Below, one piece after another: positions 33,453 to 42,053 of a stretch of 64,000 nucleotides of DNA. The notes under the pieces were generated by a model. It ran no database searches and was not told the DNA's origin. It saw only the letters and a program-made list of their open reading frames with translations. The stretch's first letter is position 1. Each line of letters begins with the position of its first letter. A program made the translations under genes and the position numbers. This DNA comes from Verrucomicrobiia bacterium (GTDB lineage: Bacteria; Verrucomicrobiota; Verrucomicrobiia; Limisphaerales; JADLHS01): positions 124,001-188,000 of the forward strand of contig JAHCLO010000009.1 of assembly GCA_026125285.1 (NCBI GenBank), given 5' to 3'.

Positions 33453-33878
33453 ATGAATAGTTGGACCGCGATGAAACCTGAAGATATCCAAGTGCTGTCA
33501 GAAGCCGTTGAATCACGGAACAAGAAGCATTACGATTGGATGCGCAGCCTTGTTTTGCTGGCTTCAGGAGCATTGACGGTTATGGTTTCACTTCACTCGG
33601 ACAAGCAGTTGGCAGGGATACCGTTGGTTTACATGAAAGTAGCATGGGTATCACTTGGACTTGGTATCTTGCTCGGCGCAGTATCATTACACGGCGAAGT
33701 GTGGATGCAAACCGAGGCGACAAAACTGTTGGGACGAGAATTATCAAAACCGGACGGCGGAAATATTCCAGTCCACGTAACTTTGCCATTGCGTTACAGA
33801 GCGAGCGCCACCATTTGTTGCTTGTCGCTGGTTTGCGCAGTGGTTTCATTCGTTCTTTATGCTGTCACGAGATACTAA
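33453..33878 (+). CDS. Small membrane protein, unknown function
   Basis: A 141-residue protein with three hydrophobic segments (LVLLASGALTVMVSLHS, YMKVAWVSLGLGILLGAVSL, ICCLSLVCAVVSFVLYAV). The N-terminus is charged and helical (DIQVLSEAVESRNKKHYDW). No family is recognised. Base composition is more AT-rich than most of the window. An in-frame ATG at 33471 would remove six residues. It begins a run of three small plus-strand genes that look like acquired cargo. Confidence 0.65.
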   Translation: MNSWTAMKPEDIQVLSEAVESRNKKHYDWMRSLVLLASGALTVMVSLHSDKQLAGIPLVYMKVAWVSLGLGILLGAVSLHGEVWMQTEATKLLGRELSKPDGGNIPVHVTLPLRYRASATICCLSLVCAVVSFVLYAVTRY

Positions 33879-33926
33879 GACGCGGGCTAACCACATCGCT
33901 CCATCTAACGTGCGCCCCGCTCCACT

Positions 33927-34289
33927 ATGAAACGAGACATGGAATTGATCCGGTTGTTGCTTCTGCAACAAGAAAGCGGCGAAGCGCCGAGAGAGCTTGC
34001 CGATTATTCGAGGGAGGATGTCCTTTACAATTTGGCGCAGATGGGAGATGCAGGGCTTATTTGTGCATCATTTAGTCCTGATGCTAAAACGCCAGACACC
34101 GTTTTGATCTTTAGACTCACTTGGGCGGGGCATGACTTTCTGGACGCAACGCGCGACAGTAAGATTTGGAAGAAGGCGAAAGATCATATTATCAAGCCGG
34201 GCGTTTCTTGGACTTTCCAAACCTTGCTTGAGTTCTTGAAGCGCGAAATTGAGCAGCGTTTTCTTGGAGGAGTTTCTCCACCTCCATGA
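33927..34289 (+). CDS. DUF2513 domain protein
   Basis: A 120-residue protein matching the DUF2513 pattern: MKRDMELIRLLLLQQESGEA, EDVLYNLAQMGDAGLICAS, then the strong block RLTWAGHDFLDATRDSKIW and KAKDHIIKPGVSWTF. DUF2513 proteins are small winged-helix-like proteins often found on mobile or phage-related DNA; their function is not known. The start at 33927 has no evident Shine-Dalgarno. Nearby genes are also short and of accessory type. Confidence 0.82.
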   Translation: MKRDMELIRLLLLQQESGEAPRELADYSREDVLYNLAQMGDAGLICASFSPDAKTPDTVLIFRLTWAGHDFLDATRDSKIWKKAKDHIIKPGVSWTFQTLLEFLKREIEQRFLGGVSPPP

Positions 34290-34330
34290 CGCAGTTTGCG
34301 TAACAGATAGCACCATGTTCTATTAGAATC

Positions 34331-34801
34331 ATGAGAACACTCGCGGAACACATTGACGATCTCGACCGGATGGTTGACAACGGCAGCGCACCGAAACATG
34401 AAATTCGCAGCCAGATTGCCTTTATTGGGCGGGAAGTAACCGCGTTGCAGGAGGAGCATGACCGATTGAAGGCGGCATATTCTCAGGCGCAATTGGAACA
34501 TTCTAAAGCGCAACCAGAGTCGTCGGCCTTGCCTGATAACGCCAAGAGACTTTTGCTTGAGATTGAGCTTTGTGACGTTTCGACGCCGAAGGGTCTCAGC
34601 ATTCTGCGAGTCACGGAGACTGAAGGCGATTATCTGCCACACCTTTATAACGCGAAACCGCCATCCCAGATCAGGGCTATTGACCTTAACGAAGTGATTC
34701 AGGCCACCGACGACCTCGTTGAAGCCGGATGGCTGAAATTCCATGCCGTCGAAGAGAAGGTTACGGAATATCGGCGCACGTCGCTCAGCATCCCATTTTA
34801 A
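34331..34801 (+). CDS. Small coiled-coil protein, unknown function
   Basis: A 156-residue protein. Residues 1-55 form a likely coiled coil (RSQIAFIGREVTALQEEHDR, then LKAAYSQAQLEH). Residues 70-156 look like a winged-helix-type fold (NAKRLLLEIELCDVSTPKG, VIQATDDLVEAGWLKFHAV). No family is recognised. Forty bases separate it from the DUF2513 gene and they probably share a transcript. A coiled-coil dimer with a DNA-binding-like domain would fit an accessory regulator. Confidence 0.65.
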   Translation: MRTLAEHIDDLDRMVDNGSAPKHEIRSQIAFIGREVTALQEEHDRLKAAYSQAQLEHSKAQPESSALPDNAKRLLLEIELCDVSTPKGLSILRVTETEGDYLPHLYNAKPPSQIRAIDLNEVIQATDDLVEAGWLKFHAVEEKVTEYRRTSLSIPF

Positions 34802-34813
34802 GTGCATGCACTT
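34800..34813. repeat. 14-bp perfect palindrome at a stop codon
   Basis: AAGTGCATGCACTT overlaps the TAA of the coiled-coil protein gene. GCATGCAC recurs some 40 bases further on. There is no T-tract, so an operator or recombination site is as likely as a terminator. Confidence 0.4.
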
Positions 34814-34934
34814 GTCGTCTAACAAAGGCTGTCGTTGTCCCTTGCATGCACCACTATATGCAATTTGCGTTACCCTTGCGCGCACAGGAGAAATTCTTGT
34901 CCGCACACCGGCTTCGGGTTAGGAATGGACTGCT

Positions 34935-37454
34935 GTGAAACCGAAACGAACCGGGAAGTTGTTAAGGATGTCGCTCAAATCTGCAATTGCGTTCCTGATC
35001 CTGGCAACGGCTTCGCTGGTTGGCGCGCAGACATTGCAGACGCTGTGTTCATTCAATTCCACCAATGGATCGACTCCGCGAGCAGAACTGACGCTGGGGA
35101 ATGATGGTAATTTCTACGGCACAACTCCCGGCGGCTTTGGCAGCGACAAAGGCACGGTATTCAAAGTCACAACTAATGGCGCGTTGACCACGCTTGTTTC
35201 TTTCTCCAACAGCAATGGGGCGTCTCCGAGGGCCGCGCTGACGCTGGGAAATGACGGCCATTTCTACGGCACGGCCTATTGGGGCGGCTTCACTAATTCC
35301 ACATTTACATACGGCATGGGGACGGTATTCAAAGTGACAACTAATGGCACATTGACCACGCTTGCCTCTTTCTCCAGCACCAATGGAGCAAATCCAGAGG
35401 CCGGGATGACGCTGGGCAATGACGGCAATTTCTACGGCACGACTTATGGGGGCGGCATCACAAATCCTGCATCCCCCTACGGCATGGGGACGGTATTCAA
35501 AATGACAACGAGTGGTACGTTAACCAAGCTGGTTGCTTTCAACTCCGCCAACGGCGCTTATCCGTATGCCGCGCTCACGTTGGGTCCTGACGGCATTTTC
35601 TATGGCACGACCAAGTATGGCGGCATCACCAATTCCACATACCCCGACGGCATGGGAACGGTGTTCAAAGTCACGACCAACGGATTGGTGACCACGCTGG
35701 TGTCGTTCACCGGCACCAACGGCGCGAACCCGTATGCCGCACTGACGCTGGGCAATGACGGCCATTTCTATGGCACGACTGTGTATGGCGGCATTACTAA
35801 TTCCACATGGAGGACTGGCATGGGGACGGTGTTCAAAGTCACGACCAACGGATCGGTGACCACGCTGGTCTGGTTAACTGGCATCAATGGGGCGTATCCG
35901 GAGGGCGGACTGACGATGGGCAATGATGGTAATTTCTACGGCACGACTGCGCGTGGAGGCATCACCAATTCCACAGAGCCCTACGGCTGGGGGACGGTGT
36001 TCCAAGTGATGACTAATGGCACTCTCACCACGCTGGTTACTTTCGGCTTTACCAATGGGTCGCTTCCGCGGGCGGCGCTGACGCTGGGAAATGATGGTGA
36101 TTTCTACGGCACGACAGCGGCGGGCGGCATCACTAATTCGACAGATCCCACTGGAATGGGGACGGTGTTCCGACTGTTTGCTTCGCAACCATTGATCACG
36201 GTCGAACCGCAAAGCCAGACCAATAATGCTGGTGCAAACGTGACATTCCTCGTCAGCGCAAGAAGTACCGGCCATTTGGGTTACCAGTGGCGGAAGAACG
36301 GGACGAATCTCGTTGATGGCGGCAACCTTTACGGCGCAACCACAAGTGCTCTAACTATCACGAACATTTCAGCCAGCGACGCCGCTAGTTATTCGGTCAT
36401 TGTCAGCAACGCAAACGGCAGCGTGACGAGTTCCAACGCGACGTTGACGGTGATAGACCCGCCGGTCATCACGGCTCAACCGACAAATCTGCTGGTGTTG
36501 CCCGGAACGAACGTCGCTTTTCGCGTGTCACTCACCGGCACGGTTCCATTTCGTTATCAATGGCGATTCAACGGGACAAACCTGCTTAACGCCACGAACG
36601 CCACTTACGCAATTCCCTCAGTCGCCACAAACAAGGCTGGAAATTATTCTGTTGCGATCACCAATGCGGCGGGCAGTGCCACGAGTTCCAACGGAGCGTT
36701 GACCGTGGTAGTGTCGCCCAATAGCCAGACCAATTATGCGAGCAGCACGGCGACCTTCACCGCCACAGGGTTCAGCCCGGAATCGTTGAACTACCAGTGG
36801 CAAAAGAACCGCACGAATCTCGTCAATGGTGGCAACCTTTCAGGCGCAACCAACAGCACGCTGACCATCACCAGTGTTTCGGATGCGGATGCGGCAATCT
36901 ACAATGCCGTCGTGAGCGATGCTTCCGGCAGCGTGACCACTTCCAACGCAGTGCTGACGGTGAACAATTTCCCGTTCATCGCCTCACAGCCGCAAAGTCA
37001 GACGGTGGTGGCGGGGAGAACCGTAACTTTCAATGTCACTGCCTATGGCGCGCCGCCGTTTATCTTTCAATGGTTTTTTAATGGAACACCTGTGGGTTCG
37101 CCCACTGCGGGAACAAATTCTTCGTCCTACACATTGAGCAATGTCGGAACGAATCAGGCGGGCAATTACAGTGTGCAGGTGGTCAATGGTTTTAGCAGTG
37201 TGACGAGTTCCAATGCATTGTTGACGGTGTTCCTCCCGCCGTCGTTGACCCTGCAATTCTCGGCAGGTTATCCGCTGCTGAATCTGTATGGCAGGTTGGG
37301 CAACAACTTCGTCGTGGAATTCAACACCAACCTAGCGGAGACCAACTGGATCAATCTGCTTTCCCTGACGAATTTACCGGCCAGCCCGTATCAGTTCCTT
37401 GATCCTGCAGCTGGCGACCAACCAGCGCGGTTCTATCGGGCATATATGCAGTGA
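34935..37454 (+). CDS. Secreted GloVer-repeat protein with four Ig-like domains
   Basis: An 839-residue exported protein. The GTG at 34935 gives a signal peptide with a long basic n-region; the ATG at 34968 (MSLKSAIAFLILATASLVGA) is an equally good start. Seven GloVer repeats follow, of the form FYGTTYGGGITNPASPYGMG then TVFKVTTNGTLTTL. Residues 415-770 contain four Ig-like domains, each with YQWRKNGTNL and ASYSVIVSNANG-type cores. The last 60 residues carry NFVVEFNTNLAETNW and ARFYRAYMQ, the shared C-terminal module. The role is probably surface display or adhesion. Confidence 0.9.
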   Translation: MKPKRTGKLLRMSLKSAIAFLILATASLVGAQTLQTLCSFNSTNGSTPRAELTLGNDGNFYGTTPGGFGSDKGTVFKVTTNGALTTLVSFSNSNGASPRAALTLGNDGHFYGTAYWGGFTNSTFTYGMGTVFKVTTNGTLTTLASFSSTNGANPEAGMTLGNDGNFYGTTYGGGITNPASPYGMGTVFKMTTSGTLTKLVAFNSANGAYPYAALTLGPDGIFYGTTKYGGITNSTYPDGMGTVFKVTTNGLVTTLVSFTGTNGANPYAALTLGNDGHFYGTTVYGGITNSTWRTGMGTVFKVTTNGSVTTLVWLTGINGAYPEGGLTMGNDGNFYGTTARGGITNSTEPYGWGTVFQVMTNGTLTTLVTFGFTNGSLPRAALTLGNDGDFYGTTAAGGITNSTDPTGMGTVFRLFASQPLITVEPQSQTNNAGANVTFLVSARSTGHLGYQWRKNGTNLVDGGNLYGATTSALTITNISASDAASYSVIVSNANGSVTSSNATLTVIDPPVITAQPTNLLVLPGTNVAFRVSLTGTVPFRYQWRFNGTNLLNATNATYAIPSVATNKAGNYSVAITNAAGSATSSNGALTVVVSPNSQTNYASSTATFTATGFSPESLNYQWQKNRTNLVNGGNLSGATNSTLTITSVSDADAAIYNAVVSDASGSVTTSNAVLTVNNFPFIASQPQSQTVVAGRTVTFNVTAYGAPPFIFQWFFNGTPVGSPTAGTNSSSYTLSNVGTNQAGNYSVQVVNGFSSVTSSNALLTVFLPPSLTLQFSAGYPLLNLYGRLGNNFVVEFNTNLAETNWINLLSLTNLPASPYQFLDPAAGDQPARFYRAYMQ
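35112..36179 (+). repeat. In-gene tandem repeats of 168 bp
   Basis: The TTCTACGGCAC motif starts at 35112, 35262, 35430, 35598, 35766, 35934 and 36102. Spacing is 150 bases once and then exactly 168 bases five times. The units encode the GloVer repeats and remain similar at DNA level, so copy number could vary by slippage or recombination. Confidence 0.85.
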
Positions 37455-37505
37455 AAGGCCGCGAGGTACTCTTAGCTTTATCGCGACGGCTGACAAACAC
37501 AACCA

Positions 37506-38948
37506 ATGGCTGATTACTTCACGCTCTCTCCCTTCGAGTTCTTCGTTCAACACACGCGGACGCGGTTTCCGTTTCGCTACGGCATCGCGAGCATGACGGA
37601 GGTGCCGCACCTGTTCGTCCGCACGCGCGTCACGGCGGGCAACCAATCCTCCTTCGGCCTCACGAGCGAGGGATTGCCGCCCAAGTGGTTCACGAAGAAT
37701 CCCACGACCACCTTTGAAGAGGACCTGCCCGAGATGCTCGAAGTCATCGGGCACGCCGCCCGGTTGGGGGAGCAAATTGCGCACGCGCCCATTTCGTTCT
37801 TCGACTTCTGGCGCGAGTTGTATCGCCAGCAAACCCACTGGGCGAAGTCCCGCAAACTCGCGCCGTTGCTGGCCAATCTCGGTGTCGCCCTGGTCGAGCG
37901 CGCGGTGCTGGATGGCTTGTGCCGCGTCGCCGGCCAACCGCTGCATCAGATGATCGCCGCGAGCCGGCTGGGGCTGCGGTTGGGCGAGGTTTACCCGGAA
38001 CTCGGCGATGCGCAGCCGCGCGACCTGCTGCCCGCCACTCCGCTTGAATCCTGCTTCGTGCGTCACACGATCGGCCTTGGTGATGCGCTGTCGCCCGCGG
38101 ACATTCCCGCCGACGAGCGGGTGGACGACGGTTTGCCGCAGGATTTGGAAAGCTCCATCCGCGCCTACGACTTGCGTTATTTCAAAGTCAAACTGTTCGC
38201 CGACGCCGAACGAGATGTGGCGCGATTACGCGAACTGAATAATCTGTTGGAGCGCGAGACAGGTGGAGATTATTTCGTCACCCTCGACGGCAACGAGAAT
38301 TTCCAGAACTTCGCCGCGTTTCGTGAGTTCTGGCAGCAGGCGTCGGCCGACGCGACTCTGCGCAGCCTGTGGCAACGGATTATTGTGGTCGAGCAGCCGG
38401 TGCATCGCGACCACGCCTTGAGCGACGAGGCCGGGACCGCGTTGGGCGCCTGGCCGGAGCGTCCGCCGCTGATCATTGACGAGTCGGACGGCGAACTCGG
38501 TGATTTGCCACGCGCGCTTTCGCTCGGCTACGCCGGAACGAGTCATAAGAACTGCAAAGGCATTGTGAAGGGCATGGCCAATGCGTGCCGGTTGGAAAAA
38601 CTCCGCCGCGCCGGCCAGCGCGTGGTTTTGACGGGAGAAGACTTGTGCAATCTCGGACCGGTGGCGTTGCTGCAAGACCTGGCGCTGATGGCCTTGCTCG
38701 GCATCGAACACGTCGAGCGCAATGGCCACCACTACTTTCGCGGCTTGAGCCTGTGGCCGGATGACTGGCAAGCGGGCGTGGTATCGGCCCACAACGATGT
38801 TTACGCGGGCCACGCTCAGGGCTTCGCCTGCCTGCAAATCCACGAAGGCAGACTCAACCTCGCTTCTATCAACGCCGCGCCATTTGGCCTTGAGCCGCTG
38901 CTCGATTGTTCGCGTTTTGCGCCGCTGCCGCTGGCAACGGAAAACTGA
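37506..38948 (+). CDS. Enolase-superfamily (mandelate racemase/muconate lactonizing-like) enzyme
   Basis: A 480-residue cytoplasmic protein longer than typical members (about 360-400). Metal and catalytic motifs visible in order are YFKVKLF (first acid/base lysine), YFVTLDGNENF and IIVVEQPVH (metal ligands), PPLIIDESDGELGDL, and SHKNCKGIVKGMANA (second lysine). The N-terminal capping region includes RTRFPFRYGIASMTEVPHLF. The substrate is unknown; members rearrange carboxylate sugars or amino-acid derivatives through enolate intermediates. The next gene starts 47 bases downstream. Confidence 0.85.
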   Translation: MADYFTLSPFEFFVQHTRTRFPFRYGIASMTEVPHLFVRTRVTAGNQSSFGLTSEGLPPKWFTKNPTTTFEEDLPEMLEVIGHAARLGEQIAHAPISFFDFWRELYRQQTHWAKSRKLAPLLANLGVALVERAVLDGLCRVAGQPLHQMIAASRLGLRLGEVYPELGDAQPRDLLPATPLESCFVRHTIGLGDALSPADIPADERVDDGLPQDLESSIRAYDLRYFKVKLFADAERDVARLRELNNLLERETGGDYFVTLDGNENFQNFAAFREFWQQASADATLRSLWQRIIVVEQPVHRDHALSDEAGTALGAWPERPPLIIDESDGELGDLPRALSLGYAGTSHKNCKGIVKGMANACRLEKLRRAGQRVVLTGEDLCNLGPVALLQDLALMALLGIEHVERNGHHYFRGLSLWPDDWQAGVVSAHNDVYAGHAQGFACLQIHEGRLNLASINAAPFGLEPLLDCSRFAPLPLATEN

Positions 38949-38995
38949 TCAAAAGCAAGGTTGCCAGCCCAAGGGTCCAGTGACATGCTCCGGCC

Positions 38996-41710
38996 ATGGG
39001 CACTCTTTGGAATTCCTCGGCCCGAGCGTCGCTTTGGGTTTCACTCGCTCTCCTCACAATGCTGGGTTGTCGTTCGGCGGACAAACCGCGCGGCGAGTTC
39101 TCCACCACCGCAACCGTCGGCCAGTTCGGCACGAATCGCTGGTACACACCGGCCAATCAGGTGCTCACCCCCGCCGGCGTGCAGGTGGAGTTGCCCGGCT
39201 TGCGGCCCCAGGCCATCGCGCTGAGTCCGGACGGCAGACTGCTGGTGACCGCCGGCAAGACGAAAGAACTCGTGGTCGTGAATCCTGCCACGGGCGAGAT
39301 TCGCCAGCGGGTGTTGTTGCCCTCGGAAAAGGACCAGGACCCGGCGCCCGACGCGGTTTCCAGCCACATCCTCGAGCCGGACAAGGATGGGCAGGTCAGT
39401 TACACCGGCCTGGTATTTTCGCCGGATGGGCGGCGTATCTACCTGGCCAACGTCAACGGCAGCGTCAAGGTGTTCGGCGTGCAAGAGGACCAGAACGTCG
39501 TCGGTCTGTTCACGATCCCGCTGCCTTCAGCCGATGCGCCGCGGCGGAAGGCCGAGATTCCCTCCGGGCTCGCGTTGTCGCCCGATGGCAAGCGACTCTA
39601 TGTGTGCGGCAACCTGTCGAATCGGTTGTTGGAATTGGATGCCGCCAGCGGCACGCTGCTGCGAAAGTGGGACGTGGGCGTGGCGCCTTACGATGTCGTG
39701 CTCGTGCGAGGCAAGGCTTACGTGAGCAACTGGGGCGGACGGCGACCCGACGCGCAGAGCGTCACCGGCCCGGCGGGTCGCGGCACGTTGGTGCGTGTGG
39801 ATCCGGTGCGCCACATCGCCAGCGAGGGTTCGGTGTCGGTAATTGAACTGGATTCCACGCCACAGAACCGAAATCCGAAATCCGAAATTCTCACCGGCCT
39901 GCACGCTTCCGCGATGGCGCTCTCGCCAAGTGGCCATTGGCTGGTCGTCGCCAATGCCGGTAGTGATACCCTCAGTGTGCTGGACACGCGCACGGACAAG
40001 ATCGTTGAAACGGTCTGGATGCGCCAGCACCCGGCGGACTTGTTCGGCGCGCAGCCCAACGCCCTGGCGTTCGACAAGTCTGGCAAGCAGCTCTTCGTCT
40101 GCAACGGTTCGCAAAACGCCGTGGCCGTGGTGAATTTCAAGCCGGGCGCATCAAAGCCGCGCGGCCTGATTCCCGTCGGCTGGTTTCCAGGCGCCATAGC
40201 GTTTCATCCGTCGCTCAACCAGCTTTGCGTGGCCAACATCAAAGGCATTGGCTCGACCCGGCGGCTCAAGCCCGGCGACAAGGTCGAGTTCAACTCGCAT
40301 AACTACTTCGGCACGCTGTCGCTGGTGAACGTGCCGGTCAAACGCGACCTGGCCGCCATGACACAGGTTTCCTTGGACAACATGCGCTACGGCTTGTTGC
40401 AGGAGGCCAGACTCCCGCCCCGGCCCAACCAACCGCCGCGCCCCGTGCCCGAACGCGTCGGCGAGCCAAGCGTGTTCAAGCACGTCGTCTATATCATCAA
40501 AGAGAATCGCACTTACGACCAGGTGTTCGGAGACATCCCCGAAGGCAACGGCGATCCCTCGCTCTGCATCTTTGGCGAACACATCACGCCCAATCAACAC
40601 AAGATGGTGCGCGAATTCGTCCTTCTCGATAACACTTATTGCTCGGGCATCTTGAGCGCGGACGGCCATCAATGGTCGGACACCGGCATCACCACGGATT
40701 ACATGGAGAAATCCTTCGCCGGCTTTCCGCGCAGTTATCCCGACGGCATGGAGGACGACGACGTGGACGCGCTGGCCTATTCGCCCGCCGGTTTCATCTG
40801 GGACAACGTGCTCGCGCACGGCAAAAGCCTGCGCATTTATGGCGAGTTTGCCGGAACGGAAAAGCGCTGGACCGATCCCAACCGCAAAGGGCCGATCAAG
40901 TTCGCCGATCATTGGAAGAACTTCACGACCGGCGCGGGCGAAATCACCATTTGGAGCCGGCCCATGATTGAATCCATCCGCCCCTATCTTTGCACCAACA
41001 CGGTCGGCTGGGACATGGACATCCCGGACGTGTTCCGCGCGCGCGAGTTCATCAAGGAACTGCGCGAATACGAAGAGGCCGGCAGCCTGCCGAATTTCAT
41101 CGTCATCTGTCTGCCGAACGACCACGCCAGCGGCACCCGGGCCGGTTCGCCCACGCCTGCCGCGCACGTGGCCGACAACGACCTCGCCTTCGGCCAGATC
41201 GTCGAGGCGTTGAGCAAGAGTCCGTTCTGGAAGGAAATGTGTATCTTCGCGATTGAGGACGATCCGCAGGCCGGCTGGGATCACGTCAGCGGTTATCGCA
41301 CGACGGCTTACGTCCTCAGCCCTTACACGAAGCGCGGCGCGGTGGTGAGCACGCAATACAATCAAACGAGTCTGCTGCGCACGATGGAACTGATGCTGGG
41401 TCTGCCGCCGATGAACCAGTTCGACGCCACCGCCACGCCCATGTCGGATTGCTTCACGGCCACGCCCGACTTCACGCCGTTCACCGCGGTGCCGAACAAC
41501 ATCCCGCTCGACCAGATGAATCCCGACCCGAAGGCCATTCACGATCCGTTGTTGCGCAAGAACGCCTACGCCTCGGCGCGCCTGCCGCTGCACAAGATTG
41601 ATGCCTGCCCCGAGGACCTTTACAACCGCATCCTCTGGCACGCGATGAAAGGCTCGCAAGTACCCTATCCCGACTGGGCGATTACCAAAGTCGAGGATGA
41701 GGATGATTGA
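38996..41710 (+). CDS. Lipoprotein with YVTN/YncE propeller and phosphoesterase (AcpA-like) domains
   Basis: A 904-residue protein with a lipobox (LALLTMLGC) near residue 24. Residues 50-480 form a YncE-like beta-propeller (ALSPDGRLLVTAGKTKELVV, LALSPDGKRLYVCGNLSNRL). Residues 490-890 are an alkaline-phosphatase-fold phosphoesterase of the AcpA/phospholipase C type, with HVVYIIKENRTYDQVFGD, ADGHQWSDTGITTDY, and later FAIEDDPQAGWDHVSGYRTT carrying metal ligands. Substrates of this bifunctional class are unproven; phosphate release from organic phosphates is likely. It probably sits on the periplasmic face of an envelope membrane. Confidence 0.88.
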   Translation: MGTLWNSSARASLWVSLALLTMLGCRSADKPRGEFSTTATVGQFGTNRWYTPANQVLTPAGVQVELPGLRPQAIALSPDGRLLVTAGKTKELVVVNPATGEIRQRVLLPSEKDQDPAPDAVSSHILEPDKDGQVSYTGLVFSPDGRRIYLANVNGSVKVFGVQEDQNVVGLFTIPLPSADAPRRKAEIPSGLALSPDGKRLYVCGNLSNRLLELDAASGTLLRKWDVGVAPYDVVLVRGKAYVSNWGGRRPDAQSVTGPAGRGTLVRVDPVRHIASEGSVSVIELDSTPQNRNPKSEILTGLHASAMALSPSGHWLVVANAGSDTLSVLDTRTDKIVETVWMRQHPADLFGAQPNALAFDKSGKQLFVCNGSQNAVAVVNFKPGASKPRGLIPVGWFPGAIAFHPSLNQLCVANIKGIGSTRRLKPGDKVEFNSHNYFGTLSLVNVPVKRDLAAMTQVSLDNMRYGLLQEARLPPRPNQPPRPVPERVGEPSVFKHVVYIIKENRTYDQVFGDIPEGNGDPSLCIFGEHITPNQHKMVREFVLLDNTYCSGILSADGHQWSDTGITTDYMEKSFAGFPRSYPDGMEDDDVDALAYSPAGFIWDNVLAHGKSLRIYGEFAGTEKRWTDPNRKGPIKFADHWKNFTTGAGEITIWSRPMIESIRPYLCTNTVGWDMDIPDVFRAREFIKELREYEEAGSLPNFIVICLPNDHASGTRAGSPTPAAHVADNDLAFGQIVEALSKSPFWKEMCIFAIEDDPQAGWDHVSGYRTTAYVLSPYTKRGAVVSTQYNQTSLLRTMELMLGLPPMNQFDATATPMSDCFTATPDFTPFTAVPNNIPLDQMNPDPKAIHDPLLRKNAYASARLPLHKIDACPEDLYNRILWHAMKGSQVPYPDWAITKVEDEDD

Positions 41711-42053
41711 CCTCGGCCAATTCGTTGACCTTCGGCTTCACTGCGGGTTTGTCATCAAAGCCGTTGGGTTCGCCGAGAGACCTTTGCTGGATGCCTTGGA
41801 GCGCGCGGCGGTCGCCCAAACGCGAATCGTTGGCGGGAGCTTCGCCGGCTCATCCACACGGGTCTGAGCGAAGCAGAATCGTCAGTCACGCTTTACCACG
41901 AGGTTCTGGAGGCGGCAGCGGTCGGAAGCTCGCACCCGCCAGAAAGCATAACGGATTTTGACGAAGCCGGCTTGGAGCGAGCGGCCAGCGAGGCATACGC
42001 GCACTGGAGCAACGCCTCGCCCGCGAACCTGAACCTTCTGCTGCTATATCAAT
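41711..42053. other. Intergenic region with coding-like remnant
   Basis: About 340 bases between two stop codons of convergent genes. A plus-strand frame from about 41822 reads RWRELRRLIHTGLSEAESS, TLYHEVLEAAAVGSSHPP and AGLERAASEAYAHWSNASPA, which looks like real protein. It lacks a start and runs into the antisense of the epimerase gene. It may be the tail of a lost gene; I do not recognise the family. Confidence 0.3.

Noticed and set aside
34817-34924. Possible integron attC site (GTCTAAC ... GTTAGGA) between small genes
   Set aside because: The outer boxes look suggestive but the last R' base does not fit, the inner L boxes do not pair, and the other gaps between the small genes lack a GTTRRRY box. 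No integrase is present.
40151-41659. Minus-strand frame of 502 codons opposite the phosphoesterase
   Set aside because: No motifs, biased composition, and the plus strand has conserved catalytic motifs over the same bases.
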